Source: Bacteroidales bacterium
GTDB taxonomy: Bacteria; Bacteroidota; Bacteroidia; Bacteroidales; P3
DNA: 64,000 nt
Assembly (NCBI GenBank): GCA_017940465.1
Contig: JAGAYN010000031.1
Location: forward strand, 62,001 to 126,000
Direction of reading: 5' to 3'
Shown: piece by piece, positions 35,333 to 44,749 of the stretch
Position numbering within the stretch: position 1 is the stretch's first letter
How the letters are laid out: each line of letters begins with the position of its first letter
The notes under the pieces: generated by a model
What the model saw: only the letters and a program-made list of their open reading frames with translations
Told to the model about the DNA's origin: nothing
Databases searched by the model: none
Program-made: the position numbers and the translations under genes

Positions 35333-36949
35333 ATGGAAGATACGCTCAATTTATCCAATCAGGCCGCACAACCTGAGACTTTTTTCGCCTTTGACTCCCC
35401 CAAGGGCCAGTCGTCGTACATCAAAGTGATCGGTGTCGGCGGCGGTGGCGGCAATGCCGTCAACCACATGTACAAGCAAGGCATCAAGGGAGTGGACTTC
35501 ATCGTCTGCAACACCGACATGAAGGCGCTCAACGCCTCGCCCATACCCAACAAGATTCCGCTCGGGAACCTCGGCCTCGGAGCCGGAGGCAAACCTGAGA
35601 AGGGCCGCAAGGCCGCCGAGATGAAGGCGGAGGAGATCAAGGAGGCATTGAGCCACAACACGCAGATGCTCTTCATCACCGCCGGCATGGGCGGCGGCAC
35701 CGGCACGGGTGCCGCTCCCGTCATTGCCGACATCGCCAAGAGCATCGACCTGCAGAATGAGGAGAACGAGAAGATTCTGGTGGTGGCCATTGTCACGCGT
35801 CCCTTCGTCTTCGAGGGCACAGACCGTTGCGAGCAGGCGGAGGCCGGCATCGCCGAGCTGCGCGACAAGGTGGATTCCATCATCGTCATCAACAACGAGA
35901 AGCTACGCTCGTTTGGCAACCTGACCAAGAGCAACGCCTTCGCCATGGCCGACGACATCCTGCTCACTGCGGCCAGGGGCATAGCCGAAATCATCACCAA
36001 GGACGGCTATGTGAACCGCGACTTCCAGGATGTGAAGACCGTCATGGAGCACAGCGGCACCGCCTTGATGGGCATCGGCACCGGCAAGGGCGAGAACCGC
36101 GCCCACGACGCCATCGAGGCCGCCACCACCAGCGTGCTGCTCGACGACAGCGATATCAACGGCGCCAAGAACGTGCTGCTCTATTTCTCCTACTCGCACG
36201 AGAATGAGATGACCATCGACGAGATGAACGAGGTGACCGACTATGTGAGCCAGGTCACCGGCGGCAGGGCCAAGGTGTTCTGGGGCGACAACTTCGACGA
36301 TTCGCTCGGCGAGGAGCTGAAGGTCATCCTCATCGCCACCGGATTCGAGCGGACTGCTGCTGCGGCCCCCCGCACGTTTGCCCTGCCGGAGACCGAGGAG
36401 ACCCCGACCCGTACCGTCCCGGTGGACGAGCCTACCGAGCCCACCCTTATCCATCACCAGGACATCGACGTGGAGCGTGTCCAGCCGTCGGTTCCGACCG
36501 CCTCGGTGGAGCAGCCGAAGGTCAATGTGATTGTGCTCGAGGACGAGGAGCCGGCGCCTGCCCCGCAGGCCTGCGCGCCCGCCCCCACGGCGACGGTGGA
36601 GGACAGGATGGTGCAGGAGATCCACCTGGTGGACACCCTTGTGGCCCCCGAGCCCAAGCGCGCGCCTGCCCCTGCCCCCGCCCCGACGCCCGAGGCCATG
36701 GCCGCCAGCGCTTTCCAGAACATGACCGACCTCAAGCTCTCGTCCGACCGCATACGCTACATCCACGACCTTCTGCGCAACAACCCCAACGGGGCCGAGA
36801 TGGTGCAGGGCATGACCACCGCCCAGATCAACGGTGGGGCGCCGTTGTACGAGGGCAGCCACTCTTCCGAACGCGAGGCGTCGGGCTACACCATGCGTGC
36901 CGACGGCACGGTGGTGAAGTCGGGATGGCTCGGTGACCAGCCCGATTGA
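35333..36949 (+). CDS. ftsZ: Tubulin-like division GTPase FtsZ
   Basis: A 538-residue protein. The GTP-binding VIGVGGGGGNAVNHM, the tubulin signature AGMGGGTGTGAAPVIA, and the T7-loop region with NRDFQDVKTVMEHSGTALMGIGTG are all present. After the globular core (~residue 345) a long, Pro/Glu/Ala-rich linker of ~140 residues follows, then an Ala-Phe-Gln-Asn segment and a C-terminal peptide GYTMRADGTVVKSGWLGDQ, a divergent version of the Bacteroidota FtsZ tail that binds FtsA. The 142-bp gap before it has an inverted repeat TACGAC/GTCGTA and might carry a promoter, but no clear -7 box. Confidence 0.96.
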   Translation: MEDTLNLSNQAAQPETFFAFDSPKGQSSYIKVIGVGGGGGNAVNHMYKQGIKGVDFIVCNTDMKALNASPIPNKIPLGNLGLGAGGKPEKGRKAAEMKAEEIKEALSHNTQMLFITAGMGGGTGTGAAPVIADIAKSIDLQNEENEKILVVAIVTRPFVFEGTDRCEQAEAGIAELRDKVDSIIVINNEKLRSFGNLTKSNAFAMADDILLTAARGIAEIITKDGYVNRDFQDVKTVMEHSGTALMGIGTGKGENRAHDAIEAATTSVLLDDSDINGAKNVLLYFSYSHENEMTIDEMNEVTDYVSQVTGGRAKVFWGDNFDDSLGEELKVILIATGFERTAAAAPRTFALPETEETPTRTVPVDEPTEPTLIHHQDIDVERVQPSVPTASVEQPKVNVIVLEDEEPAPAPQACAPAPTATVEDRMVQEIHLVDTLVAPEPKRAPAPAPAPTPEAMAASAFQNMTDLKLSSDRIRYIHDLLRNNPNGAEMVQGMTTAQINGGAPLYEGSHSSEREASGYTMRADGTVVKSGWLGDQPD

Positions 36950-37830
36950 TGACCTGGAACCGCAAACTGACAGGCGTCCTGTGCGCCGTTGGTGCCGCCG
37001 TGTGCTACGGCACCAACCCGCTGGGAGCCCTCAACCTGTATGCCGAGGGGATGAACACCCCCTCGGTTCTTTTCTACCGCTTCGGCCTGGCGTGGGTGAT
37101 TGTGGCGGCGGTGGTGCTGGTGCGGCAGGAGGGGGTGCGCGTCAGTGCGCCACAGCTGCGCACGCTGGCATCGCTCGGGGGGCTGTTCATCCTTTCGTCG
37201 CTGACGCTCTACCTGAGCTTCCACCACATGCCCGCCGGCGTGGCCTCCACCATCCTGTTCACTTATCCTGTCATGACGGCGGCCATCATGGCCCTCTTCT
37301 TCCGCGAACGGGTGACGGCGGCCACGGCGCTGGCCATCGCCCTGTCGCTGGGCGGGGTGCTGCTGCTCTACTGGGGCGACCCGGGCGGCGCCCTGTCCAT
37401 CCTCGGCGTGGTGCTGGTGCTGGTGTCCGCGCTGACCTATGCGCTCTATATCATCGTGGTGGACAAGAGCCCGTTGCCGATGTCGGCGTTCAAGATCAAC
37501 TTCTACGTCCTGGCCATCTGCGCCCTCGGCATGGCGGCCTACGCGCTGGCGAGCGGGCAGGGACTGATGCTGCCGCCCACGCCGCGGGCGTGGCTGTGGG
37601 TGGGGTGGCTGGCGGTGGTGCCGGCCATCATGGCGCTGGTGATGATGGTCTATGCAGCCAAATACCTCGGCTCCACGCCGACGGCCATCCTGGGGGCGCT
37701 GGAGCCGCTGACGGCGGTGCTGATAGGGGTCTTCGTCTTCGACGAGCCCTTCGGCCCGAGGCTGGTGGCAGGCATCGTGCTCATCCTGGCTGCGGTGGCC
37801 ATCGTGGTGCTCGGCAAGGCGCGGCGGTGA
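36949..37830 (+). CDS. EamA/DMT-family transporter
   Basis: A 293-residue membrane protein with about ten hydrophobic helices and two EamA repeats (residues ~5-135 and ~145-285), e.g. AAVCYGTNPLGALNLYAEGM and LGALEPLTAVLIGVFVFDEPF. Members export metabolites or amino acids; the substrate cannot be predicted. The ATG overlaps the ftsZ stop by one base (TGATG). It is probably co-transcribed with ftsZ but is not a usual dcw member. Confidence 0.88.
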   Translation: MTWNRKLTGVLCAVGAAVCYGTNPLGALNLYAEGMNTPSVLFYRFGLAWVIVAAVVLVRQEGVRVSAPQLRTLASLGGLFILSSLTLYLSFHHMPAGVASTILFTYPVMTAAIMALFFRERVTAATALAIALSLGGVLLLYWGDPGGALSILGVVLVLVSALTYALYIIVVDKSPLPMSAFKINFYVLAICALGMAAYALASGQGLMLPPTPRAWLWVGWLAVVPAIMALVMMVYAAKYLGSTPTAILGALEPLTAVLIGVFVFDEPFGPRLVAGIVLILAAVAIVVLGKARR

Positions 37831-37929
37831 CATTTTTTTTGCCCTGCGGCGAAACAAAATCCGCTTTTCCGCGTTATCTATATAAAGTTCCCGTCGGCCA
37901 CATTTTTCCCCAAGAAAGACCGCGTTCCG

Positions 37930-37973
37930 GTTAAAGAACAGTTAAAGAACAATTATAGAACAGTTATAGAACA
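37930..37973 (+). repeat. Short tandem repeat of about 11 bp
   Basis: Four imperfect copies of GTTA(A/T)AGAACA in a row: GTTAAAGAACAGTTAAAGAA, then CAATTATAGAACAGTTATAG. It lies between the EamA and flippase genes, directly before a TACCT-type repeat. Confidence 0.75.
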
Positions 37974-38040
37974 GACCTATAAGATACCTGGAGGATACCT
38001 GCCATCCCCCTGCCGCGTGCCTGCGGTGTGCGGGGAGGGC
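37974..38040 (+). repeat. TACCT-type repeat, diverged copy 4
   Basis: ACCTATAAGATACCTGGAGGATACCTGCC shows three TACCT-like units about 11 bp apart, without the AGTCGAAGTAAATA box found in the full copies. The rest of this 277-bp intergenic region shows no gene. Confidence 0.6.
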
Positions 38041-38107
38041 ATTTTGAGGCGCGGCACACAATAAACGGCGTCCATTCCAGTTATAGCGTGAAATAGACAG
38101 GAGCACC

Positions 38108-39631
38108 ATGGGAGTCATCGCACGGCAAAGCATCAAAGGGGCCCTGGCCAACTACCTCGGGGTGGCCATAGGCTTCTTTGTCTCGTTCTTCGTGCTGACG
38201 CGCTACCTGACACAGGAGGAGATCGGCCTGACGCGCGTGCTGGTCGATGCCGCCGTGTTGTTCTCCTCGCTGGCACAGCTGGGCACCAATGCCTCGGTGG
38301 TGCGCTTCTTCCCCTGGTTCAAGGACGGCAGGAACAACCACGGCATCTTCGGCTGGAGCCTCCTGCTGCCGCTGGCGGGATACGTGCTGTTCGCCCTGCT
38401 GTTCCTCGCCTTCCGCGAGCCGCTGCTGGAGGTCTACGCCCGCAATGCGCCGCTGGTGGCGGACTACTTCTACATGGTGCCGATGCTGACCTTCTTCGCG
38501 CTCTACACCACGGTGTTCGAGACCAATGCCTCGGTGCTGATGCGCATCACGGTGCCCAAGTTGGTGCGCGAGGTAGGAATCCGCCTGTTCAACCTGGCGG
38601 CCTATCTGCTCTACGGCTACGGCCTCATCTCGCTCGATGTCTTTGTGTGGGTGTTCTGCGGCAGCTACGGGCTGGCCATGCTGCTCAACCTCTGCTATCT
38701 GCTCAGCCTGGGCCACATATCCTTCCGCATCGACCGCAGCTTCCTCGACTGCGACAAGGTGAGGGACATCCTGCGCTACACCCTGTTCATGACCGCCACC
38801 GTGCTGGCAGGCAACATACCCCTCTTCAACTCCCTCTTCCTCGGTGCCAAGGCCGGCCTGGCGATGACGGGGGTGTTCACCATCGCGGCCTACATAGCCA
38901 ATGTGGTGGAGGTGCCCTACCGCTCGCTGGGGGCTATATCGAGGCCGGTGATCGCCACGGCGGTGAAAGAGGAACGGTGGGACGAGGTGAACCGCCTCGG
39001 GCGGCAGGTGAGCCTGCACCAGCTCCTGGTCAGCTCCACTATCCTGTACCTCATCTACATCAACCTCGACACCCTCTTCGCGCTCATCCCCAACGGCGGG
39101 TCCTATGCCGGCGGCAAGACGGTGGTGCTGCTGCTGGGACTGGCCAAGGTGGTCAACTCGTCGTTCTCGGTATGCACGGACATCCTCAACTTCTCGCGCC
39201 AATATATGTGGAGCCTGCTCTACATCGCCCTGCTCACCGGCGCTGCCATCGGGCTCAACAGCCAGCTGCCCGAGGGCGAGGGCGCCATCGACGGGGCTGC
39301 GGCGGCCACGCTGACGGCCTATGCAGCCTACTTCATCCTCCTCTTCCGCCACCTCTATGTGCATCTGGGACGCATCAGCGTCTTCAGCCGCGGCCAGGCC
39401 AAGGCGGTGGCCGTCATGGCCGCGATGGCTGTGGCCTACCTGGCATGGAGCTCCGCGGTGGAGCCGGTGCTGCCCCTCGGTCTCCTCGGCGTGGCGGTGG
39501 TACGCACGGCGGTGCTCGGCGGGATGCTGGCGGCGGCGGTATACTTCTGGCGCGTGTCGCCCACGGTGAACGGCCTGGTCGATGCCGGCCTCCGGAAGGT
39601 GTTCCCGGGGAAATTCAAAAATAATTCGTAA
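38108..39631 (+). CDS. Polysaccharide flippase (MOP superfamily, Wzx-like)
   Basis: A 507-residue protein with 12-14 hydrophobic helices. The N-terminus, ARQSIKGALANYLGVAIGFFVSFFVLTRYLTQEEIGLTRV, and NASVVRFFPWFKDGRNNHGI resemble Bacteroidota lipopolysaccharide/polysaccharide biosynthesis flippases. They move undecaprenyl-linked sugars across the inner membrane. The exact substrate is unknown, and no glycosyltransferase genes lie nearby. Confidence 0.85.
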   Translation: MGVIARQSIKGALANYLGVAIGFFVSFFVLTRYLTQEEIGLTRVLVDAAVLFSSLAQLGTNASVVRFFPWFKDGRNNHGIFGWSLLLPLAGYVLFALLFLAFREPLLEVYARNAPLVADYFYMVPMLTFFALYTTVFETNASVLMRITVPKLVREVGIRLFNLAAYLLYGYGLISLDVFVWVFCGSYGLAMLLNLCYLLSLGHISFRIDRSFLDCDKVRDILRYTLFMTATVLAGNIPLFNSLFLGAKAGLAMTGVFTIAAYIANVVEVPYRSLGAISRPVIATAVKEERWDEVNRLGRQVSLHQLLVSSTILYLIYINLDTLFALIPNGGSYAGGKTVVLLLGLAKVVNSSFSVCTDILNFSRQYMWSLLYIALLTGAAIGLNSQLPEGEGAIDGAAAATLTAYAAYFILLFRHLYVHLGRISVFSRGQAKAVAVMAAMAVAYLAWSSAVEPVLPLGLLGVAVVRTAVLGGMLAAAVYFWRVSPTVNGLVDAGLRKVFPGKFKNNS

Positions 39632-39636
39632 CTTTG
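39629..39636 (+). promoter_or_regulatory. -7 box directly before prfA
   Basis: TAACTTTG ends 8 bp before the prfA ATG, predicting a nearly leaderless mRNA. The -33 element is not clear, and the box overlaps the 3' end of the flippase gene. Confidence 0.5.
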
Positions 39637-39644
39637 CAAACGCT

Positions 39645-40715
39645 ATGTTAGATAAACTGGAAGCTATATACGCTCGTTATCAGGAAATTGAGCAACAGAT
39701 GAACGACCCGCAGGTCACTGCGGACATGAAGCGCTACGTCAAGTTGAGCAAGGACTACAAGGACCTGCAGCCCGTGGTCAAAGCCTACCACGACTACAAG
39801 TCCCTGCTGGACACTATCGCCGAGTGCAAGGAACTGCTGGAAACCGAGAAAGATGCCGAACTGCGCGACATGGCGAAGGAAGAGCTCAACGAGAGCCAGT
39901 CCCGTCGCGAGTCGATGGAGGACGAGATACGTCTCCTGCTCATCCCTGCCGATCCCACGGACAGCAAGAACGCTGTGGTGGAGATACGCGGAGGCACCGG
40001 CGGCGACGAAGCCTGCCTCTTCGCCGGCGACCTCTTCCGCATGTACACCCGCTTCTGCGAGAAGAAGAGGTGGAAGGTGGAGGTTACCGACTTCAACGAG
40101 GGCACTGCCGGTGGCTACAAGGACATCACCTTCTCCGTCACCGGAGACGGAGTCTACGGATTGCTCAAGTATGAAAGCGGAGTACACCGCGTGCAACGCG
40201 TCCCGGCTACAGAGACCCAGGGGCGTGTACACACCTCTGCGGCAGGTGTGGTCGTCCTGCCCGAGGCGGAAGAGTTCGATGTGGAGCTCAATCCCGCCGA
40301 CATCAAGAAAGAGATCTTCTGCGCCTCCGGCCCCGGAGGACAGAGTGTGAATACCACCTACAGCGCCGTCCGCCTCACACATGTGCCTACCGGCATCGTA
40401 GTGTCCATGCAGGATCAGAAGAGCCAAATCAAGAATATGGAAAAGGCCATGTCGCTGTTGCGCACAAGGCTCTATGAGCGCGAGTACAATAAATATATGG
40501 AGGAGATGTCCTCCAAGCGCAAGACCATGGTGGCTACCGGCGACCGCAGCGAGAAGGTGCGCACCTACAACTATCCCCAATCGCGTGTCACCGACCACCG
40601 CATCGGTTGGAGCATGCACAACCTGCCCGACTTCATGGACGGCAATATCGAGGACTGTATCGAAGCCCTCCAGTTGGCAGAGAATGCAGAGAAACTGAAA
40701 GCCTCCGTCGGCTGA
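39645..40715 (+). CDS. prfA: Peptide chain release factor 1
   Basis: A 356-residue class I release factor for UAA and UAG. It has N-terminal helical domain MLDKLEAIYARYQEIEQQM, the ribosomal GGQ loop CASGPGGQSVNTTYSAVRLTH, and the PxT-type codon-recognition motif PATETQGRVHTSA. The upstream part of the frame (to 39582) lies in the flippase gene and is not used; the conserved start is ATG 39645, 8 bp after a TAACTTTG box. Confidence 0.96.
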   Translation: MLDKLEAIYARYQEIEQQMNDPQVTADMKRYVKLSKDYKDLQPVVKAYHDYKSLLDTIAECKELLETEKDAELRDMAKEELNESQSRRESMEDEIRLLLIPADPTDSKNAVVEIRGGTGGDEACLFAGDLFRMYTRFCEKKRWKVEVTDFNEGTAGGYKDITFSVTGDGVYGLLKYESGVHRVQRVPATETQGRVHTSAAGVVVLPEAEEFDVELNPADIKKEIFCASGPGGQSVNTTYSAVRLTHVPTGIVVSMQDQKSQIKNMEKAMSLLRTRLYEREYNKYMEEMSSKRKTMVATGDRSEKVRTYNYPQSRVTDHRIGWSMHNLPDFMDGNIEDCIEALQLAENAEKLKASVG

Positions 40716-40734
40716 TGCCCGAATACGGAGGCTT
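40699..40734. terminator. Terminator-like hairpin between prfA and sppA
   Basis: A 10-bp perfect stem (40699-40708 with 40725-40734) has a 16-nt loop and spans the prfA stop. It could terminate both convergent genes; the T run is weak. Confidence 0.5.
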
Positions 40735-40755
40735 CAGGGGTTTCTCGGCAGTGGT

Positions 40756-42570
40756 TCAGTCGCCGATGACGACGTAGGGCAGGCGGGCTTGCAGACCGTT
40801 GCTGCCCGTGATGCACTGGATGTCCTGGTCGAGTTGCGACAGGGGCTTCCAATCCCTTGAGGCAACCCTCCACTTGACGGCCATGCGCATCTTGGAGAAC
40901 AGGGTGATGTCGTCGGCCGGTTCGTCGCCGAACAGTTCGCTCAACTGGGTCCATGGGTCTTTCTCCTTGGGGAATTCCTTGATGCTGTATGTCTCGATGC
41001 CTGCCTTCTGTGCAGCGATGTCGAGTGCCAGTCCGATGCCGCCCAGGGTGTCCACCAGTCCGATGCCTATCGCGTCGGCTCCGGTCCACACACGGCCACG
41101 GGCGATACGGTGTACCGCCTCGGTGGTCATGCCGCGGCCTTCGGCTACACGGTTCAGGAACACCTTGTAGAAATCCTCTACATTGCGTTCCATCATGGCC
41201 TTGGCGGTGGGGGAGAGCGGGCGGAAGAGAGTGAGGCCGCTGGCGTTGCGGTTGGTGCTGACGGTGTCGGTGGCGAGGCCGAGTTTCTGCCGCATGAGTT
41301 TGCTGATATTCGGTATAGTACCGAAGACGCCGATGGAGCCAGTGATGGTGGTGGGCTGTGCCACGATGGCATCGGCCAGGCACGACATCTCATAGCCGGC
41401 CGAGGCCGCAAGGTCGCCCATGCTCACGACGACGGGCTTCTTTTCCCGCGCCTGGCGGACGGCATGGGTCATGCTTTCGCTTGCGGTGGCGGAGCCTCCG
41501 GGGGAGTTCACGCGCAGCACGATGGCTTTCACGTTCTTGTCGTCGGAAGCCTGGCGGAGGGCCTTGACGATGTCGTCGCCATAGACGCCGGTGGCTATGC
41601 CGCGTGCCCTGCCGTCCATCACATTGCCTTCGGCATAGATGACGGCTATCTTGTCTTTGGAGGTGGAGGGTGTGGATTTCACCTTGGCCACATACTTGTC
41701 CAACGGCAGCAGTTGCTTGCCGCCGTGGGTTTGTTTAAGCATGTGGCGCACATCGGATTCAAAGCAGAGTGTGTCCACGAGGTGCGAGGAAAGCGCGTCG
41801 CTGGCCAGGTAGCCGATCAGGTTGTCGGCCACGGTGGCGAGTTGGCGGCTGGTGACGCCGCGGTCGGTGGCGATGGCCTCGGTGGCGGTGCTCCAGATGC
41901 TGGCGATATAGGCCCTCAGTTGTTCGCGGTTGGCTTCGCTCATGTGGTTCATGGTGTAGACTTCGCCGGCACTCTTGTAGGTGCAGCTTTCGGGCCGGAT
42001 GAGCTGCATCTCTACGCCCAGTTTGTCGAACAGGTCTTTGTAGTACATCACTTCGGCGCCGATTCCCCGGAAGTCCACCATGCCGGCAGGGTGCAGGCAC
42101 ACACGGTCGGCGGCGGAGCAGAGGTAGTAGCCCTCCTGGGAATAGGAGGTGGCGTAGCTGACGACGGGCTTGCCGCTGCTGCGGAAGCGGCTGATGGCAT
42201 CGCGCAGTTCGGTCATGGAACCCCAGGAGAGGGTGCTGGTTCCCGGGTCGGAGATGAGGAGGCCGGCAATTTTGTCGTCGTCGATGGCGGCGAGGATGGC
42301 CCGTTCGGCGTCGATAAGGCCGGTGGACTTGCTTTCGCCAAGGCTCGCCATCAGTCCTCCGGGGGTGCGGTCGCCGCTGATGCGGCCCAGGTCGACAGAC
42401 AGAATGGAGCCTTTCATGACTGCGGTGGCGCTGCTGTTGCCACTGCTTCCGATGGCGGCTACCATGGCAATCATTATGATGAACATAATCAGTCCGCCCA
42501 GAATAGATACAATCACCACGCCGAGGGCAGAGGCCAGCATGGTCATACCGAAGCTTAATGGTTTTTTCAT
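40756..42570 (-). CDS. sppA: Signal peptide peptidase SppA (S49), long form
   Basis: A 604-residue membrane-anchored serine protease that degrades cleaved signal peptides. It has an N-terminal membrane helix (residues ~8-40) and two S49 domains, the double-domain 67-kDa type. The general-base Lys is in the first domain (CTYKSAGE) and the nucleophile Ser in the second (SMGDLAASAGYEMSC). Catalytic residues appear intact. The start at 42570 lies 7 bp after the tex stop, so tex and sppA are probably one transcript. Confidence 0.94.
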   Translation of the reverse strand: MKKPLSFGMTMLASALGVVIVSILGGLIMFIIMIAMVAAIGSSGNSSATAVMKGSILSVDLGRISGDRTPGGLMASLGESKSTGLIDAERAILAAIDDDKIAGLLISDPGTSTLSWGSMTELRDAISRFRSSGKPVVSYATSYSQEGYYLCSAADRVCLHPAGMVDFRGIGAEVMYYKDLFDKLGVEMQLIRPESCTYKSAGEVYTMNHMSEANREQLRAYIASIWSTATEAIATDRGVTSRQLATVADNLIGYLASDALSSHLVDTLCFESDVRHMLKQTHGGKQLLPLDKYVAKVKSTPSTSKDKIAVIYAEGNVMDGRARGIATGVYGDDIVKALRQASDDKNVKAIVLRVNSPGGSATASESMTHAVRQAREKKPVVVSMGDLAASAGYEMSCLADAIVAQPTTITGSIGVFGTIPNISKLMRQKLGLATDTVSTNRNASGLTLFRPLSPTAKAMMERNVEDFYKVFLNRVAEGRGMTTEAVHRIARGRVWTGADAIGIGLVDTLGGIGLALDIAAQKAGIETYSIKEFPKEKDPWTQLSELFGDEPADDITLFSKMRMAVKWRVASRDWKPLSQLDQDIQCITGSNGLQARLPYVVIGD

Positions 42571-42576
42571 AGTGCT

Positions 42577-44670
42577 TTATTCTATATTTTTCAAGGTAAG
42601 GCTTATGCGGCGACGGCGGAGGTCCACTTCGAGGACTTTCACCTTGAGGTGCTGGTGCAGGTGGACTACCTCGCCGGGGTCGTTCACGCGGCGGTTGGCC
42701 ATCTGGCTGACGTGGATGAGACCGTCTTGGTGCACGCCTATGTCCACAAAGGCGCCGAAGGCGGTGATGTTGGTCACGATGCCGGGCAGCACCATTCCCT
42801 CCTTCACGTCCTCCAGCCGCGTTACATTCTTGTCGAATTCAAACACCTCGAACTTGGCCCTGGGGTCGAGTCCGGGTTTCTCCAGTTCCTTCATGATGTC
42901 CTGCAGGGTGGGCAGGCCGCAGTCGTCAGAAGTGAAGTCCTGCAGGTGGATTTTCGACCGCAGTTCTTTGTCCTTCATCACGGTCTCCACGTCAGCTCCC
43001 ACACTCGTGGCCATCCGTTCCACCAGGGCGTAGCGCTCGGGATGCACGGCGCTGCGGTCGAGAGGGTTTGTGGATTCGCGCACGCGCAGGAAGCCGGCGC
43101 ATTGCTCGAAGGCTTTCTCGCCCAGCCCTTTCACCTTTTTCAGGCTCTGCCGGTCGGCAAAGGCGCCGTTCTGGTTGCGGTGGGCCACTATCTTGTTTGC
43201 CAGCGCCGGCCCTATGCCGCTGACGTAGGAAAGCAGCTCGCGGCTGGCGGTGTTGAGTTCCACGCCCACGCTGTTCACGCAGGACACCACGGTGTCGGCC
43301 AGGCTTTCGGAGAGCATCTTCTGGTCCACATCGTGCTGGTATTGGCCTACGCCGATGCTTTTGGGGTCGATTTTCACCAGTTCGCTCAAGGGGTCCATCA
43401 GGCGGCGGCCGATGCTGACGGCGCCGCGCACAGTGACATCGTAGTCGGGGAACTCGCGGCGGGCTACCTCGCTGGCGCTGTAGACCGAGGCGCCGGCTTC
43501 GCTCACGCTGACGGCGATGACTTTGTTCTTGAAGCGGCACCGTTGCACCACCTCCTCGGTCTCGCGACCGGCGGTGCCGTTGCCGATGGCGATGGCCTCG
43601 ATGTGGAATGCCTCTACCAGGGCTTCCAGTTTGTCCACCGCCGCGCGTTCTTCGCGGACCGAGGTGAAGGGGTAGATGGTCTCGTTGTGGAGCAGTTGGC
43701 CTTGCGCGTCGAGGCACACCACCTTGCAGCCTGTGCGGAATCCGGGGTCGATGGCGAGGGTGCGCTTCTGTCCCATGGGGGCGGCCAGGAGCAGCTGGCG
43801 AAGGTTTTCGGCGAAGACGCGGATGGCCTCCTTGTCGGCCTTCTCTTTCAGTTGGTTGCGGAATTCGGTCTCTATCGAGGGCCCTATGAGGCGTTTGTAG
43901 CCGTCGGCGATGGATAACTGTATCTGTCTGGCGCAGTTGTCGTTCTTCACCCTGACGGCATCTGTCAGCACGCCGACAGCCTCCTCGTCGCTTTCCGGCC
44001 TCACGTGCACTTTGAGCACACCGGCCTCTTCGCCGCGGAAGAGGGCGAGGATGCGGTGCGAGGGGGCACGGTGGATGGGCTCCTTCCAGTCGATCCATGA
44101 TTCGAACTTGCCCACCCGTTCGTCGTCCGGGTCCACGCCGCGGGCCAGTGCCGAGGAGAGCATGGCCTTGCGCCTGAACACGTTGCGGACACGGTTGCGG
44201 CTGGCGGCATCCTCGTTGATGCGTTCGGCGATGATGTCGCGGGCGCCCTGCAGGGCTTCCTCGTCCCATTGTTGCCACTGGCCGCGCTGGATGGCGTCGG
44301 CCACGGGTTCGTAGCCTTTCTCGATGGCGATGGTGGCGCGGGTGCGCCGCTTGGGGCGGTAGGGGAGGTAGAGGTCCTCCAGGTCGGTCATGCTTTCCGC
44401 CGCCTCTATCTTCGCCTTCAGTTCGGGGGAGAGTTTCCCCTGTTCCTCAATGCTTTGCAACACCGCTTCGCGACGCTTGTCCAGTTCCTTGAGGCGGAGC
44501 AGGAGGTCGCGGATGGCGGCTATCTGCACCTCGTTGAGGCTGCCGGTAGCCTCCTTGCGGTAGCGTGCGATGAAGGGAACGGTGGCTCCCTGCTCAAGAA
44601 GTTCTATTGTTTTTTCTACCTGTCGCTGGCTGATTTCCAGCCGGTTGGATATGATTGCGGCATAATTCAT
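42577..44670 (-). CDS. tex: Tex-family RNA-binding transcription accessory protein
   Basis: A 697-residue protein with Tex N-terminal helical bundle, a YqgF/RNase H-like domain (LAIDPGFRTGCKVVCLDA; the DPG is intact), helix-hairpin-helix motifs (LLSYVSGIGPALANKIVAHRN) and a C-terminal S1 domain (VLPGIVTNITAFGAFVDIGVHQDGLIHVSQMA). Tex homologues bind RNA and affect transcription and stress responses. Its mRNA may be leaderless: the TAACTTTG box ends 4 bp before the start codon. Confidence 0.95.
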   Translation of the reverse strand: MNYAAIISNRLEISQRQVEKTIELLEQGATVPFIARYRKEATGSLNEVQIAAIRDLLLRLKELDKRREAVLQSIEEQGKLSPELKAKIEAAESMTDLEDLYLPYRPKRRTRATIAIEKGYEPVADAIQRGQWQQWDEEALQGARDIIAERINEDAASRNRVRNVFRRKAMLSSALARGVDPDDERVGKFESWIDWKEPIHRAPSHRILALFRGEEAGVLKVHVRPESDEEAVGVLTDAVRVKNDNCARQIQLSIADGYKRLIGPSIETEFRNQLKEKADKEAIRVFAENLRQLLLAAPMGQKRTLAIDPGFRTGCKVVCLDAQGQLLHNETIYPFTSVREERAAVDKLEALVEAFHIEAIAIGNGTAGRETEEVVQRCRFKNKVIAVSVSEAGASVYSASEVARREFPDYDVTVRGAVSIGRRLMDPLSELVKIDPKSIGVGQYQHDVDQKMLSESLADTVVSCVNSVGVELNTASRELLSYVSGIGPALANKIVAHRNQNGAFADRQSLKKVKGLGEKAFEQCAGFLRVRESTNPLDRSAVHPERYALVERMATSVGADVETVMKDKELRSKIHLQDFTSDDCGLPTLQDIMKELEKPGLDPRAKFEVFEFDKNVTRLEDVKEGMVLPGIVTNITAFGAFVDIGVHQDGLIHVSQMANRRVNDPGEVVHLHQHLKVKVLEVDLRRRRISLTLKNIE

Positions 44671-44674
44671 GATG

Positions 44675-44682
44675 CAAAGTTA
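44675..44682 (-). promoter_or_regulatory. -7 box directly before tex
   Basis: TAACTTTG on the minus strand (44682-44675) ends 4 bp from the tex ATG, so the transcript would start at or next to the start codon. Confidence 0.55.
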
Positions 44683-44713
44683 CAAAAAAATTCTGTATGT
44701 GAAAAAAAATGTG

Positions 44714-44721
44714 TAATTTTG
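44714..44721 (+). promoter_or_regulatory. Promoter of the Omp28-like gene
   Basis: TAATTTTG matches TAnnTTTG and lies ~28 bp before the ATG at 44750; a weak TTCTG lies 18 bp upstream. It is divergent from the tex promoter. Confidence 0.6.
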
Positions 44722-44749
44722 CCCCCACAACCAATTAAAAAAACACAAG

